From Hyella sp964606015 (GTDB lineage: Bacteria > Cyanobacteriota > Cyanobacteriia > Cyanobacteriales > Xenococcaceae), in assembly GCA_964606015.1 (NCBI GenBank), contig CAZSEZ010000009.1, positions 1-34,878 of the forward strand: 34,878 nucleotides of DNA, in the 5' to 3' direction. The position numbers and the translations under genes were made by a program. Position 1 is the stretch's first letter; every line of letters begins with the position of its first letter. Below, in pieces: positions 8,309-17,081 of this stretch. The notes beneath the pieces were generated by a model that saw nothing but the letters and a program-made list of their open reading frames with translations, ran no database searches and was not told where the DNA came from.

Positions 8309-9982
8309 CTATAATCTTCCTACATTTGCGATCGCGTTCTTCTGTTCTCCAGTAGCTTCTATATAAGTGATCGCTTTTTCTAGGGCAAAGATTCTTTCCT
8401 GAAAACGGTTTTCTGGAGGCAAGAGTTGTAAAAGCTTCATTTTTTCTAGTCTTTCACGTACTCTCCCCTTAGCCCCAACCAAATATACTTGACGGTTCTG
8501 CCTACGAGCATCTTTAATCACATTTTCGATAGCCAAAGATGCGGTAACACCAATCATCGGAACCTCTGCCAAGTCAAGAATGATCACCTCACAGCTATTG
8601 ACCATACCCATTCTCTGGGAAATAGTCTTAGCTGCCCCAAAACTCATCGGGCCACCTAAGCTAAACAAAAGGATTTTTCCTCTAGCTTGTTTGAGAATAT
8701 GTCTTTCTGCCAGATTTAGGTTGAGATCATCATCAGGGTTGGTAATCGCTCGAACATTTTCACTCTGCAAATCGCTAAGACTTTTAAGAGTCAGTAAATT
8801 AGCGAGAAACGCGCCAATAGCCACAGCTTTGATCAAGTCGTCAAAAACGGTGAGCAAGAGAACCGTATACATAATAAAAGTAGCTTTCGCCGAAATCTGA
8901 TGCGCTCGCTGCAAAAAGCTCCAGTCAATAATGTCGATACCGACCTTGATTAAAATCCCTGCTAATACAGCGTGAGGAATATTCTTAGTAAAACTTCCCG
9001 CACCCAGAACTACCATCAACAAAATTAGGGCGTGAATCATTCCCGAAATTGGAGTTTTTCCACCAGTTTTGACATTGATTACTGTCCGCATGGTCGCCCC
9101 AGCCCCAGGCAAACCGCCACATAAGCCAGAGAGCATATTACCAATGCCCTGCCCAATTAACTCACGATCCGAATCGTGATTTGTCCGCGTGATATTGTCT
9201 GCTACCAAAGAAGTTAATAACGAGTCAATAGACCCCAACATCGCCAGCATCAAGCCATAGCCAATCATTTCTCTGAGACGATCTAGAGGAAAAGCCGGCA
9301 AGCGTAAGCTAGGCAAACCACTGGGAATTTCCCCAATTAAGTTCAAGCCTTGGTTGGGGAAAATAACTGTAGCAACAGTAGTACCAATTATTAGTGCTAG
9401 TAAAGGAGAAGGAATCAAGCGAGCGATTTTCTTAGGCGTAAGAAATACGATTCCCAAAGTAAGCATCCCCAAAATTACCGCAGCAGGATTGTAATCTCGA
9501 ATATACTCGGGAAAATTACGAATCGATTCGACTACACCACTAGAAGCGGCATGGCCAAAAAATGGCCCTAGCTGAAGAAAAATAATGATAAAGCCTACCC
9601 CAGACATAAAACCTGAAATGACGGTGTAGGGCATCAGGGTAATATACTTGCCCAGCTTCAGAATGCCAAATAAAATCTGAAAGATCCCCCCCAGAACGAT
9701 GACCGCAAAACCAATGGGCATTTTATCGGGGTCACCGTTAACCAAAGTAGCAAACACGGTAGCAATTACCACCGTCATTGGCCCTGTCGGCCCTGAAATC
9801 TGCGAAGGCGTACCGCCAAACAGTGCAGCGAAAAAACCGATAATAATCGCTCCGTAAAGACCAGCGATCGCACCAGCTCCTGAAGACACACCAAAAGCAA
9901 GTGCTAAGGGTAATGCAACTACTGCTGCTGTAATTCCACCGAAGAAGTCGCCTTTTATATTTCTCAGATTCAGGTTATACAT
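8309..9982 (-). CDS. bicA: SulP-type sodium-dependent bicarbonate transporter BicA
   Basis: Inner-membrane SulP/SLC26 transporter that takes up bicarbonate with sodium at moderate affinity and high flux for the carbon-concentrating mechanism. The 557-residue product opens with RNIKGDFFGGITAAVVALP and contains SGPTGPMTVV and GGLPGAGATMRTV, close to BicA of Synechococcus PCC 7002 as I remember it. A hydrophobic core of many membrane helices covers about 1-410, followed by a cytoplasmic STAS domain (about 435-540). Other SulP proteins carry sulfate, but the motifs and the neighbouring sbtA favour bicarbonate. It follows sbtA by 36 bases on the same strand, so the pair is probably one transcript. 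Confidence 0.88.
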   Translation of the reverse strand: MYNLNLRNIKGDFFGGITAAVVALPLALAFGVSSGAGAIAGLYGAIIIGFFAALFGGTPSQISGPTGPMTVVIATVFATLVNGDPDKMPIGFAVIVLGGIFQILFGILKLGKYITLMPYTVISGFMSGVGFIIIFLQLGPFFGHAASSGVVESIRNFPEYIRDYNPAAVILGMLTLGIVFLTPKKIARLIPSPLLALIIGTTVATVIFPNQGLNLIGEIPSGLPSLRLPAFPLDRLREMIGYGLMLAMLGSIDSLLTSLVADNITRTNHDSDRELIGQGIGNMLSGLCGGLPGAGATMRTVINVKTGGKTPISGMIHALILLMVVLGAGSFTKNIPHAVLAGILIKVGIDIIDWSFLQRAHQISAKATFIMYTVLLLTVFDDLIKAVAIGAFLANLLTLKSLSDLQSENVRAITNPDDDLNLNLAERHILKQARGKILLFSLGGPMSFGAAKTISQRMGMVNSCEVIILDLAEVPMIGVTASLAIENVIKDARRQNRQVYLVGAKGRVRERLEKMKLLQLLPPENRFQERIFALEKAITYIEATGEQKNAIANVGRL

Positions 9983-10018
9983 GGCTTGAGGGGGAGAGAG
10001 AAAAAAGTACTCAAAAAA

Positions 10019-11038
10019 CTAGATCGCCCAGAGATATTCAATTCCTGCCATGTAGACGGGAATACCAATAATGATGTTAAACGGAAAAGTTAGAGCCAAG
10101 GCCATCGAAATATAAAGACTGGGATTGGCTTCGGGGACAGTCATTCGCATTGCTGCTGGTACCGCTATATATGAAGCACTAGCAGTCAAAACAGAAAACA
10201 ATAATGCGTTTCCTGGAGACATTCCAATGAGTTTGGCGATCGCAATACCAATTGCCGCATTAAATAGGGGCATAAAAATCGAAAAACAGATGGCAAATAG
10301 ACCACTTTTACGCAGATCCTGTAATCTGGCTGCGGCAACTAGACCCATATCCAGTAAGAAAAACACCAGCGCACCATAAAAAATATCCCCAGTGAAGACT
10401 TCTAGCTTGTGCCAACCTGCTTGGTTAGTAATCATCCCAATAACTAGACTACCTAACAGCAAAAATACAGAGCCATTGAGAAAGGCCTCGCGGAGTACTT
10501 CCACCCAAGAAAACTCAGCATCACCATTAGAGCCAGCTTTCTTAGAACCAGATTTTTCTGGATCTCCAGCCTGACTAAAAACCTTGACCAGAATCAACCC
10601 AACGATAATTGCAGGAGACTCCATCAAAGCTAAAGCGGCTACCATATGCCCTCCATACTCAATGGCAGGGGTCTGTTGCTCCAAAAAAGAGGTAGCTGTC
10701 ACAAAAGTCACTGCTGAAATTGAGCCATAAGCTGCGGCGATCGCGGCTGCATTATAAGAATCTAGCTTGAACTTCAGAATGAAAAAGGAATAAATGGGAA
10801 CCAGAGAGGCAAATAAAACTGCAAACCCCAGAGTTAGAGCGATTTCGGTGTTGATTCCACTTTCTTGAATCTCGTGTCCACCTTTAAACCCAATAGCAAA
10901 TAACAAGTATAAAGAAAAAAGTTTGGGTAAAGGATGGGGGATTTCTAGGTCAGATTTGAGGAGAACCGCACTCATTCCCAGAAAAAAGAACAAGACCGGA
11001 GGATTTAAAATATTGGAAGTAATTAAGCTAGGGTCCAT
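10019..11038 (-). CDS. sbtA: Sodium-dependent bicarbonate symporter SbtA
   Basis: High-affinity, low-flux sodium/bicarbonate symporter of the cytoplasmic membrane, usually induced by inorganic carbon limitation. The 339-residue product is hydrophobic throughout, with about ten membrane helices in two halves joined by a hydrophilic loop (about 160-183) rich in Gly, Ser, Lys. Family-typical stretches include NPPVLFFFLGM near the start, GFKGGHEI, AAYGSISAVTF and the second-half repeat ASASYIAVPAA. Synechocystis SbtA is longer (about 374); most of the difference is a shorter central loop. SbtA is usually followed by the PII-like regulator gene sbtB, but here bicA follows after 36 bases and no PII-like gene lies on either side. 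The 228-base upstream gap (11039-11266) should hold the promoter, but no clear box was found. Confidence 0.92.
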   Translation of the reverse strand: MDPSLITSNILNPPVLFFFLGMSAVLLKSDLEIPHPLPKLFSLYLLFAIGFKGGHEIQESGINTEIALTLGFAVLFASLVPIYSFFILKFKLDSYNAAAIAAAYGSISAVTFVTATSFLEQQTPAIEYGGHMVAALALMESPAIIVGLILVKVFSQAGDPEKSGSKKAGSNGDAEFSWVEVLREAFLNGSVFLLLGSLVIGMITNQAGWHKLEVFTGDIFYGALVFFLLDMGLVAAARLQDLRKSGLFAICFSIFMPLFNAAIGIAIAKLIGMSPGNALLFSVLTASASYIAVPAAMRMTVPEANPSLYISMALALTFPFNIIIGIPVYMAGIEYLWAI

Positions 11039-11266
11039 ACTGCTTCGTTAGATACCTACTAAAACATATCTTTAGTACTGACCTAAACTAGCTTGCGATC
11101 TCAATCACTCAATCTTTTCGTAAGCAAAAAATTATAATTGGCTGTATTTTTTATCAATTTTACTGATACTCCATAGTTAAAGAGTTTTTTCTGTATCAGA
11201 TTTAGCGATCAAGAATTTCAAATAATACCCTGTAAAAACCCAAAAACCTAGCTATTATCATTTACT

Positions 11267-11767
11267 TTAATCGTCTCTAAGCACATCAATGATCAGCTGA
11301 AAGTCATGCAATATTTGGGGTTTATTCGTTGAGGTCAAGAGAGGAACATGAACAAAAATACAGGGAATATCTAGCCGCTTGTACTGCAAATAATTAAGTA
11401 CTTGAAAATACAAACCTTCACAGACAAATTTCCCTGCATCATAGCTAATGTAGGTATTGGTTAGCCTAGACGATAGTTGCTCAAGATTTACAGTAGTTTG
11501 AATACAGCTTTGATTTCTTGTAGCGATCGCTTCAATGCTCAAAGAAGTTCGCGACTCCGCCATCCCACAACAGATAATTGCCCTAGGTCTAACTTGTTCA
11601 ATTTCCAAAATCACTTGTTGGGCAGCCCTAACCGTCTCAACAGGTAGTTGCCTCAAATAGTCATAATGAGGATCTTGCTGCTGAACTATTGCCAAAAGAT
11701 CGTCTGCAGCATTAGATTGTTGGTGCGGCAACCAAGTTGTAAAAGAAGTTAGTAAAATACTACCCAT
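11267..11767 (-). CDS. Pyroglutamyl-peptidase I-like cysteine peptidase (C15)
   Basis: A 166-residue protein related to pyrrolidone-carboxylate peptidase, which removes N-terminal pyroglutamate from peptides in the cytosol. The family triad can be placed: Glu79 in SIEAIATRN, Cys116 in AGKFVCEGLYF and His140 in FVHVP. The first strand ILLTSF (4-9) and LPVETV (41-46) also match the fold. It is shorter than typical Pcp enzymes (about 200-215), and the Asn after the catalytic Cys is Glu here, so substrate choice may differ. It begins 4 bases after the stop of the Crp/Fnr-type regulator, so the two are very probably co-transcribed. Catalytic activity is inferred from the residues only. Confidence 0.75.
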   Translation of the reverse strand: MGSILLTSFTTWLPHQQSNAADDLLAIVQQQDPHYDYLRQLPVETVRAAQQVILEIEQVRPRAIICCGMAESRTSLSIEAIATRNQSCIQTTVNLEQLSSRLTNTYISYDAGKFVCEGLYFQVLNYLQYKRLDIPCIFVHVPLLTSTNKPQILHDFQLIIDVLRDD

Positions 11768-11771
11768 CTAG

Positions 11772-12476
11772 CTAAGGATCAACTGCTAACAGAAAATTAT
11801 ATTCTTGCTTTATTTTTTGATAGCACTCACAGCACCTACTTTCTAACAACTGAGGTTGTAGAATACGAATCTGACCACGACTATATTCGATCACTCCTGC
11901 TTGCTGAAGCGAAATCGCCGCTTCGGTAATACTGGCACGGCGAACACCAAGCATTCTGGATATGAGTTTTTGAGTAACTGGCAAAGTCTCATTTTTAATC
12001 GCATCCCTAGCAAGGAGTAACCAACGAGCCAACCTCTGCTCAATTAAATGGTTAGTTTGGCAAGCAGCAATCTGAGCAATTTGTTTAGTTTGAGCTTGGG
12101 CATAGAGCAAAAGTAGATTTCGGAGCGCTTCACTTCGAAGAAATTCTTGTCGAAGAATTGGAGCTGGAAGCATAATCGCCTTTCCAGGAATTTGTACTAT
12201 CGACTCGTAAGGACTTTGATTTCTGCCAAGAATGGCAGCCAGACCAATCATCCCCTGATACCCGACCATGCTGACTTCAGTAGCAGAGCTATCAGCAAGA
12301 GTCACTACCAAAGAAATAGCAGTCTCTAGAGGAAAATACACGTAAGTAATTTGTTCATTGGTTCGGTAGAGAGTTTGGCCTTGAACCAGATTTACCTCTT
12401 CTATGTCAGAGCTTATATGCTCATAAACATGCTCAGGAAAAGCTGATAAAAGCAAATTGAATGGTTTATTGGACAC
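11772..12476 (-). CDS. Crp/Fnr-family transcription regulator
   Basis: A 234-residue DNA-binding regulator. Residues about 15-125 form a cyclic-nucleotide-binding-like beta barrel (YVYFPLETAISLV, then MVGYQGMIGLAAILG), but the canonical Arg-Ser phosphate-binding signature of cAMP-binding Crp is not evident, so the ligand is unknown. Residues about 150-205 hold a winged helix-turn-helix with recognition region LGVRRASITEAA and wing YSRGQIRIL. A cluster of cysteines, RCCECYQ, lies at the C-terminal end. The start codon is GTG (12474-12476); no in-frame ATG occurs before about residue 75, and no clear ribosome site is seen. It lies 4 bases upstream of the Pcp-like gene and probably forms a two-gene operon with it. 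Confidence 0.88.
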   Translation of the reverse strand: MSNKPFNLLLSAFPEHVYEHISSDIEEVNLVQGQTLYRTNEQITYVYFPLETAISLVVTLADSSATEVSMVGYQGMIGLAAILGRNQSPYESIVQIPGKAIMLPAPILRQEFLRSEALRNLLLLYAQAQTKQIAQIAACQTNHLIEQRLARWLLLARDAIKNETLPVTQKLISRMLGVRRASITEAAISLQQAGVIEYSRGQIRILQPQLLESRCCECYQKIKQEYNFLLAVDP

Positions 12477-12518
12477 TTTCGAATAGATACTTCAAGATAC
12501 ACCTCAAAACATAATACT

Positions 12519-14519
12519 TTATGCCTTGCCAAGTAGCTTACTTCTTAGCTTAGCAATACGATCACGATATTGAGCAGCCTGTTCAAATTCTAAGTTTTTA
12601 GCTGACTCTTTCATTTGAGCTTCTAACTGTTCAATTAATTCAGGAACTTTTTCTAAAGGTAATTCACTAGATTGCTCATAAACTTGTTCTAATTGTTCCG
12701 AACTCAAGCGACGCGAAAGATCGAGAAAATTAAGAATTGAATTATCTACCTGTTTAACAATTGGCTTAGGAGTAATATTGTGCAATTTATTGTAAGCAAT
12801 CTGGATATTACGTCTACGTTCAGTTTCTTCAATTGCTCTAAGCATACTCTTTGTCAAATTATCTGCATAGAGAATCGCTTGCCCTTGAATATGACGAGCT
12901 GCCCTACCAATTGTTTGGATGATAGAGCTTTCTGAGCGCAAAAACCCTTCTTTATCAGCATCCAAAATTGCTACTAGAGAAACTTCTGGTAAGTCTAATC
13001 CCTCTCTCAGAAGATTGACCCCAATCAAAACATCAAATTCACCTTTGCGCAGAGCTTGCAAAATTTCAATTCGCTCGATCGCCTTAATTTCTGAGTGTAA
13101 ATATTGAACTTTAACCCCTCGCTCGTGGAAATATTCACTTAAATCTTCCGCCATTCTTTTGGTCAGAGTTGTAATTAGAACTCTTTCTGAGCGTTTAATT
13201 CTAGTATTGATTTCTCCCAATAAATCATCCACTTGGCCATCAGTGGGGCGCACCATTATTTCAGGATCAATTACACCGGTAGGACGAATAATTTGCTCAA
13301 TAATTCTAGATTCTGATTGCTCGATTTCCCATTTACTAGGAGTAGCAGAAACAAAGATACATTGAGTTACTTTCTGCCAAAACTCATCTGATTTGAGCGG
13401 TCGATTATCCGCTGCTGAGGGTAAACGAAACCCATGATCGATTAGGACTTTTTTTCGGGCGCGATCGCCATTATACATACCTCTGATTTGCGGAACGGTC
13501 ACATGAGACTCATCGACAATCAGTAACCAATCATCAGGAAAATAATCCACCAAACATTCTGGAGGTGCACCTGGTTGTCTACCTGCTAAATGACGGGAAT
13601 AATTTTCTACACCATTGCAGTAGCCCACTTCTTGCAATAGCTCCAGATCGTATTTAGTTCTTTGACCCAACCTTTGAGCTTCGAGGAGTTTATTATCTTT
13701 TTCTAGCTCGCTTAGTCTGGCTTCTAATTCTGACTTGATATCAGTACATGCAAACTCCAACCTTTCCTCTGGTGTCACAAAGTGACGAGCGGGATAAATA
13801 CTGATGGCGTCAAACGTAGCTAAGGTCTCTCCCGTTAAAGGATCAATAAAACTCAGATTATCAATTTCATCCCCAAAAAACTCAACCCTGACAATACGGT
13901 CTTCATAAGCAGGGACAATCTCTAGGACATCACCCTTTACTCGAAAATTACCTCTTCCTAGTTCCACATCATTACGAGAATATTGCACGCCGACAAAAGA
14001 ACGAATCAACTCTCGCATGTCCACTTCAGCACCCACTTGGAGTTTGACCGCAGCTTTGAGGTATTCCACAGGCATCCCCAAACCATAGATGCAACTAATA
14101 GAAGCCACCACAATTACATCTTTGCGCTCAAAAAGCGATCGCGTTGCCGAGTGACGCAACATATCAATTTCATCATTAATCGAGGCAGTCTTTTCGATGT
14201 AGGTATCGGTAACGGGAATATACGCTTCAGGCTGATAGTAGTCGTAATAACTAATGAAATACTCCACAGCATTCTGAGGGAAAAATTGTCTTAACTCATT
14301 GCATAGTTGCGCTGCCAGGGTTTTATTGTGCGCTAACACCAGAGTAGGACGACCGATTTCAGCGATTACCTGAGCTACTGTAAAAGTCTTACCAGTACCA
14401 GTAGCCCCCAAGAGGGTTTGAAAACGATTATTGGCCTGAAGAGATTTGGTCAACTGTGCGATCGCATCTGGCTGATCACCCATTGGTTTAAAAGGAGCTT
14501 CAATTTTAAATTTATTCAT
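12519..14519 (-). CDS. uvrB: UvrABC excinuclease subunit B
   Basis: Damage-verifying helicase-like subunit of nucleotide excision repair, loaded on DNA by UvrA and partnered with UvrC. The 666-residue product has Walker A GATGTGKT near 38-45, the beta-hairpin region YYDYYQPEAYIP that clamps DNA, the DESH Walker B, the late helicase motif IGRAARH, and a C-terminal UVR domain (about 630-660) that contacts UvrC. Length is typical. ATG at 14517-14519 is preferred over the TTG just before it. It is not obviously part of an operon: the regulator downstream starts 42 bases away on the same strand, and the upstream phosphoribosyltransferase is 167 bases away. Confidence 0.98.
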   Translation of the reverse strand: MNKFKIEAPFKPMGDQPDAIAQLTKSLQANNRFQTLLGATGTGKTFTVAQVIAEIGRPTLVLAHNKTLAAQLCNELRQFFPQNAVEYFISYYDYYQPEAYIPVTDTYIEKTASINDEIDMLRHSATRSLFERKDVIVVASISCIYGLGMPVEYLKAAVKLQVGAEVDMRELIRSFVGVQYSRNDVELGRGNFRVKGDVLEIVPAYEDRIVRVEFFGDEIDNLSFIDPLTGETLATFDAISIYPARHFVTPEERLEFACTDIKSELEARLSELEKDNKLLEAQRLGQRTKYDLELLQEVGYCNGVENYSRHLAGRQPGAPPECLVDYFPDDWLLIVDESHVTVPQIRGMYNGDRARKKVLIDHGFRLPSAADNRPLKSDEFWQKVTQCIFVSATPSKWEIEQSESRIIEQIIRPTGVIDPEIMVRPTDGQVDDLLGEINTRIKRSERVLITTLTKRMAEDLSEYFHERGVKVQYLHSEIKAIERIEILQALRKGEFDVLIGVNLLREGLDLPEVSLVAILDADKEGFLRSESSIIQTIGRAARHIQGQAILYADNLTKSMLRAIEETERRRNIQIAYNKLHNITPKPIVKQVDNSILNFLDLSRRLSSEQLEQVYEQSSELPLEKVPELIEQLEAQMKESAKNLEFEQAAQYRDRIAKLRSKLLGKA

Positions 14520-14686
14520 CAAGAAAGTGAAATTAAGACCTATATCTATCTACGTATATATGCCTAAGCTAGAACATTTTCGAAAATAATTAAACCTATT
14601 CTGCAACCTGTAACCAGCTACTAACCACCCTTCAGTCAGTGCACGTTCCCTTGAGCCTTTCATCAACGCGGGGTCGCACAGCCAAC

Positions 14687-15175
14687 TCACTCTAAGCAAT
14701 ATTGTTCATATTGTTCAAAAGGCTGATGAATCCAAGGATTATCTTCGAGATAGTCTACCCAATAATCTGGCTTCACTTCAGAACAACTTTTGTACCAAAT
14801 AACTGCGGTTTGAATTTCGCTGATATCCTCACCATAGCGAGTTTCTAGCCAATTACGAGCCACTTGTAAACTAACTCCAGAATCCACTAAATCATCTACT
14901 AGTAAGACCTTACCTGATAGGGTTGATTCCAACATTGCTAGGTTTTCTGATACCTTAATTTCGCCTCTGGTTCTTCCATCCTCCCCACCATAAGAAGCCA
15001 TAGATAAGATCGCTAAGGGCACATCAAAAATCCGACACAAAGTATCTCCCACTCTTAGACCTCCCTTAGCAATACAAACAATGCGATCGCATTGCCAACC
15101 AGATTGATGAATACTTTCTGCTAGCTGTTCGATCAAAACGTGATATTGAGTCCAGGAAATATGTAAGTCTTTCAT
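14687..15175 (-). CDS. Type I phosphoribosyltransferase
   Basis: A 162-residue cytosolic enzyme with a clear PRPP-binding loop, LLVDDLVDSGVSL (91-103), and an upstream IAKGGLRVGD segment (35-44) that matches the pyrophosphate loop. The family links nucleobases to PRPP in purine salvage; relatives include xanthine-guanine and hypoxanthine phosphoribosyltransferases. Base specificity cannot be read with confidence: an Asp-Tyr-Trp-Val-Asp motif (DYWVDY, residues about 136-141) near the C-terminus is reminiscent of Gpt-like hoods. It is divergent from the sugar symporter gene at 15314. Start ATG 15175 opens directly into the conserved fold. Confidence 0.85.
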   Translation of the reverse strand: MKDLHISWTQYHVLIEQLAESIHQSGWQCDRIVCIAKGGLRVGDTLCRIFDVPLAILSMASYGGEDGRTRGEIKVSENLAMLESTLSGKVLLVDDLVDSGVSLQVARNWLETRYGEDISEIQTAVIWYKSCSEVKPDYWVDYLEDNPWIHQPFEQYEQYCLE

Positions 15176-15313
15176 TCAATGTATGATTGGTCTTTAACCA
15201 ACGTTGTAGCAATCGCAATTACCCAAATCTAAAACTGGCAACTTCCTCAGTGGCTATCTCCCAAAATATCTATATACTTTAGGTCTGCATCGCTAAGGAG
15301 AAATAAAGGGGTA

Positions 15314-16945
15314 ATGGTCAAACCAGAAAAGCTAAATTTTACCACCAAGCTAGCCTACGGTTCAGGAGATATGGGCCCTGCAATCACTGCGAATGTGTTG
15401 GTATTTTTTTTGTTGTATTTCTTTACCAATGTTGCAGGATTACCTCCAGGAATGGCTGGCAGTATTTTAGCTATTGGCAAAATTGGAGACGCTATTAATG
15501 ACCCGATCGCAGGAATATTAAGCGATCGTACTCGTACACGATGGGGAAGGCGAATTCCCTGGATGTTATTTGGCACTTTACCCTTTGGTTTGTTTTTCTT
15601 TTTACAGTGGTTAGTCCCAACTTTTAGCAACGATCCGAATGTTAATAACTGGTGTTTGTTTGCTTACTACATCATTATTGCCACGCTATTCAATCTGGCC
15701 TATACAGCAGTCAATCTACCCTACACAGCCCTAACTCCCGAACTTACCCAAGACTACAACGAACGTACTAATCTTAATAGTTTTCGCTTCAGTTTTTCTA
15801 TTGGAGGCAGCATTCTATCTCTGATTACGGCAACTCTAATTTTTCAGCTATATCCAGGTGACCCAATCGAGCAATACTATGTTTTGGGTTTGGTAAGTAG
15901 CATTATTGCAGTGATCGCTCTTTTTTGGTGTACTTTTCGGATTCAAGAAAGAGGCTCAGAACCGTTACTGAATAAACCATTAAAAAAAGTAGTTGGTTTT
16001 ATCTTGGCTGCGGTAGGTGGCTTACTAATTGCTTTTGGAATATACAAATTACTCAATAGTGGTATTGGCTTGAATATTTACGGAATCCTGAGTGTTTTAA
16101 TTGGTTTACAAGTTATTTTGTTTGGCATCACCCTGATCTTTGCTAAGACTGAGACTCATTTAGTAGATGCAGAAGCGCAACAACATCGCATCAATACCCA
16201 GGAAACCCCCACAATTCCCCTAAAAGAACAGCTCAAAATAGCATTTAGTAATAAACCATTTCTCTATGTAATCGGGATTTATCTCTGTTGCTGGCTATCG
16301 GTTCAGCTAACCGCTTCGATTTTGATTTATTACGCTGTTAGCTGGATGGGCATGGCTGAGGCACTATTCCCTACTGTTGCGATCGCAGTACAAGGAACAG
16401 CTTTAATCATGCTGTTTGTCTGGAAACTTATTAGCAACAAAATTGGCAAAAAAAAGGTTTTGTTTGCAGGCACAGTGATCTGGATTTTTGCTCAAATTGG
16501 TTTATTTCTGATTCAGCCAGGACAAATCACAGAATTTTATCTTTTAGGTAGTATGGCAGGAGTAGGGGTTTCCGTAGCCTATCTAATTCCTTGGTCGATG
16601 ATTCCTGATGTTATCGAACTAGATGAACTCAATACAGGACAAAGAAGAGAAGGGATTTTTTATAGTTTTATGGTGCTTTTGCAAAAATTTGGTTTAGCTC
16701 TGGCTCTATTTTTTGTTGGTATAGGTTTAGAATGGTCAGGCTTTATTGAAAGAGTCCCAGGAGGGCCAATTCCCAACCAACCAGACAGTGCTTTGATGGC
16801 AATCAGAATTGCAGTTGCTCCACTACCCACTATATTTTTGGCTATTAGTTTAGTGTTGGCATATTTTTATCCGATTACGCAGGAATACCATGCAGAAATC
16901 GTGGCTCAATTACAAGCAAGGAAAAACAGTGAAAGTCAAATTTAA
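15314..16945 (+). CDS. GPH-family sugar:cation symporter (MFS)
   Basis: A 543-residue inner-membrane transporter with about 12 membrane helices. The N-terminal LAYGSGDMGPAI, the DPIAGILSDRTRTRWGRR motif between helices 2 and 3 and the later LIPWSMIPDVIELDE segment match the glycoside-pentoside-hexuronide:cation symporters (MelB-like). The family moves sugars or glycosides with H+, Na+ or Li+. The middle (about 215-305) includes an extra pair of hydrophobic segments and a cytosolic loop, making it longer than MelB. A good ribosome site, AAGGAG, lies at 15295-15300, with GGGG nearer the ATG. It is divergent from the phosphoribosyltransferase and converges on the flavin-barrel gene. The substrate cannot be told. 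Confidence 0.88.
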   Translation: MVKPEKLNFTTKLAYGSGDMGPAITANVLVFFLLYFFTNVAGLPPGMAGSILAIGKIGDAINDPIAGILSDRTRTRWGRRIPWMLFGTLPFGLFFFLQWLVPTFSNDPNVNNWCLFAYYIIIATLFNLAYTAVNLPYTALTPELTQDYNERTNLNSFRFSFSIGGSILSLITATLIFQLYPGDPIEQYYVLGLVSSIIAVIALFWCTFRIQERGSEPLLNKPLKKVVGFILAAVGGLLIAFGIYKLLNSGIGLNIYGILSVLIGLQVILFGITLIFAKTETHLVDAEAQQHRINTQETPTIPLKEQLKIAFSNKPFLYVIGIYLCCWLSVQLTASILIYYAVSWMGMAEALFPTVAIAVQGTALIMLFVWKLISNKIGKKKVLFAGTVIWIFAQIGLFLIQPGQITEFYLLGSMAGVGVSVAYLIPWSMIPDVIELDELNTGQRREGIFYSFMVLLQKFGLALALFFVGIGLEWSGFIERVPGGPIPNQPDSALMAIRIAVAPLPTIFLAISLVLAYFYPITQEYHAEIVAQLQARKNSESQI

Positions 16946-17081
16946 AGCGATCGCAAGCTAAGTTACTCTGGCATTTCTTCCCTGATAACTTAAATACCTG
17001 AAAATTTTTTCGTAGAGATCCAAGAAGTAAGCAAATAAACCTCCTTTCACCACAATTTATGAAAGATCAAAAATCTCGAAA

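Noticed and set aside
9983..10018. Possible sbtB between sbtA and bicA
   Set aside because: The gap is only 36 bases; no PII-like gene fits.
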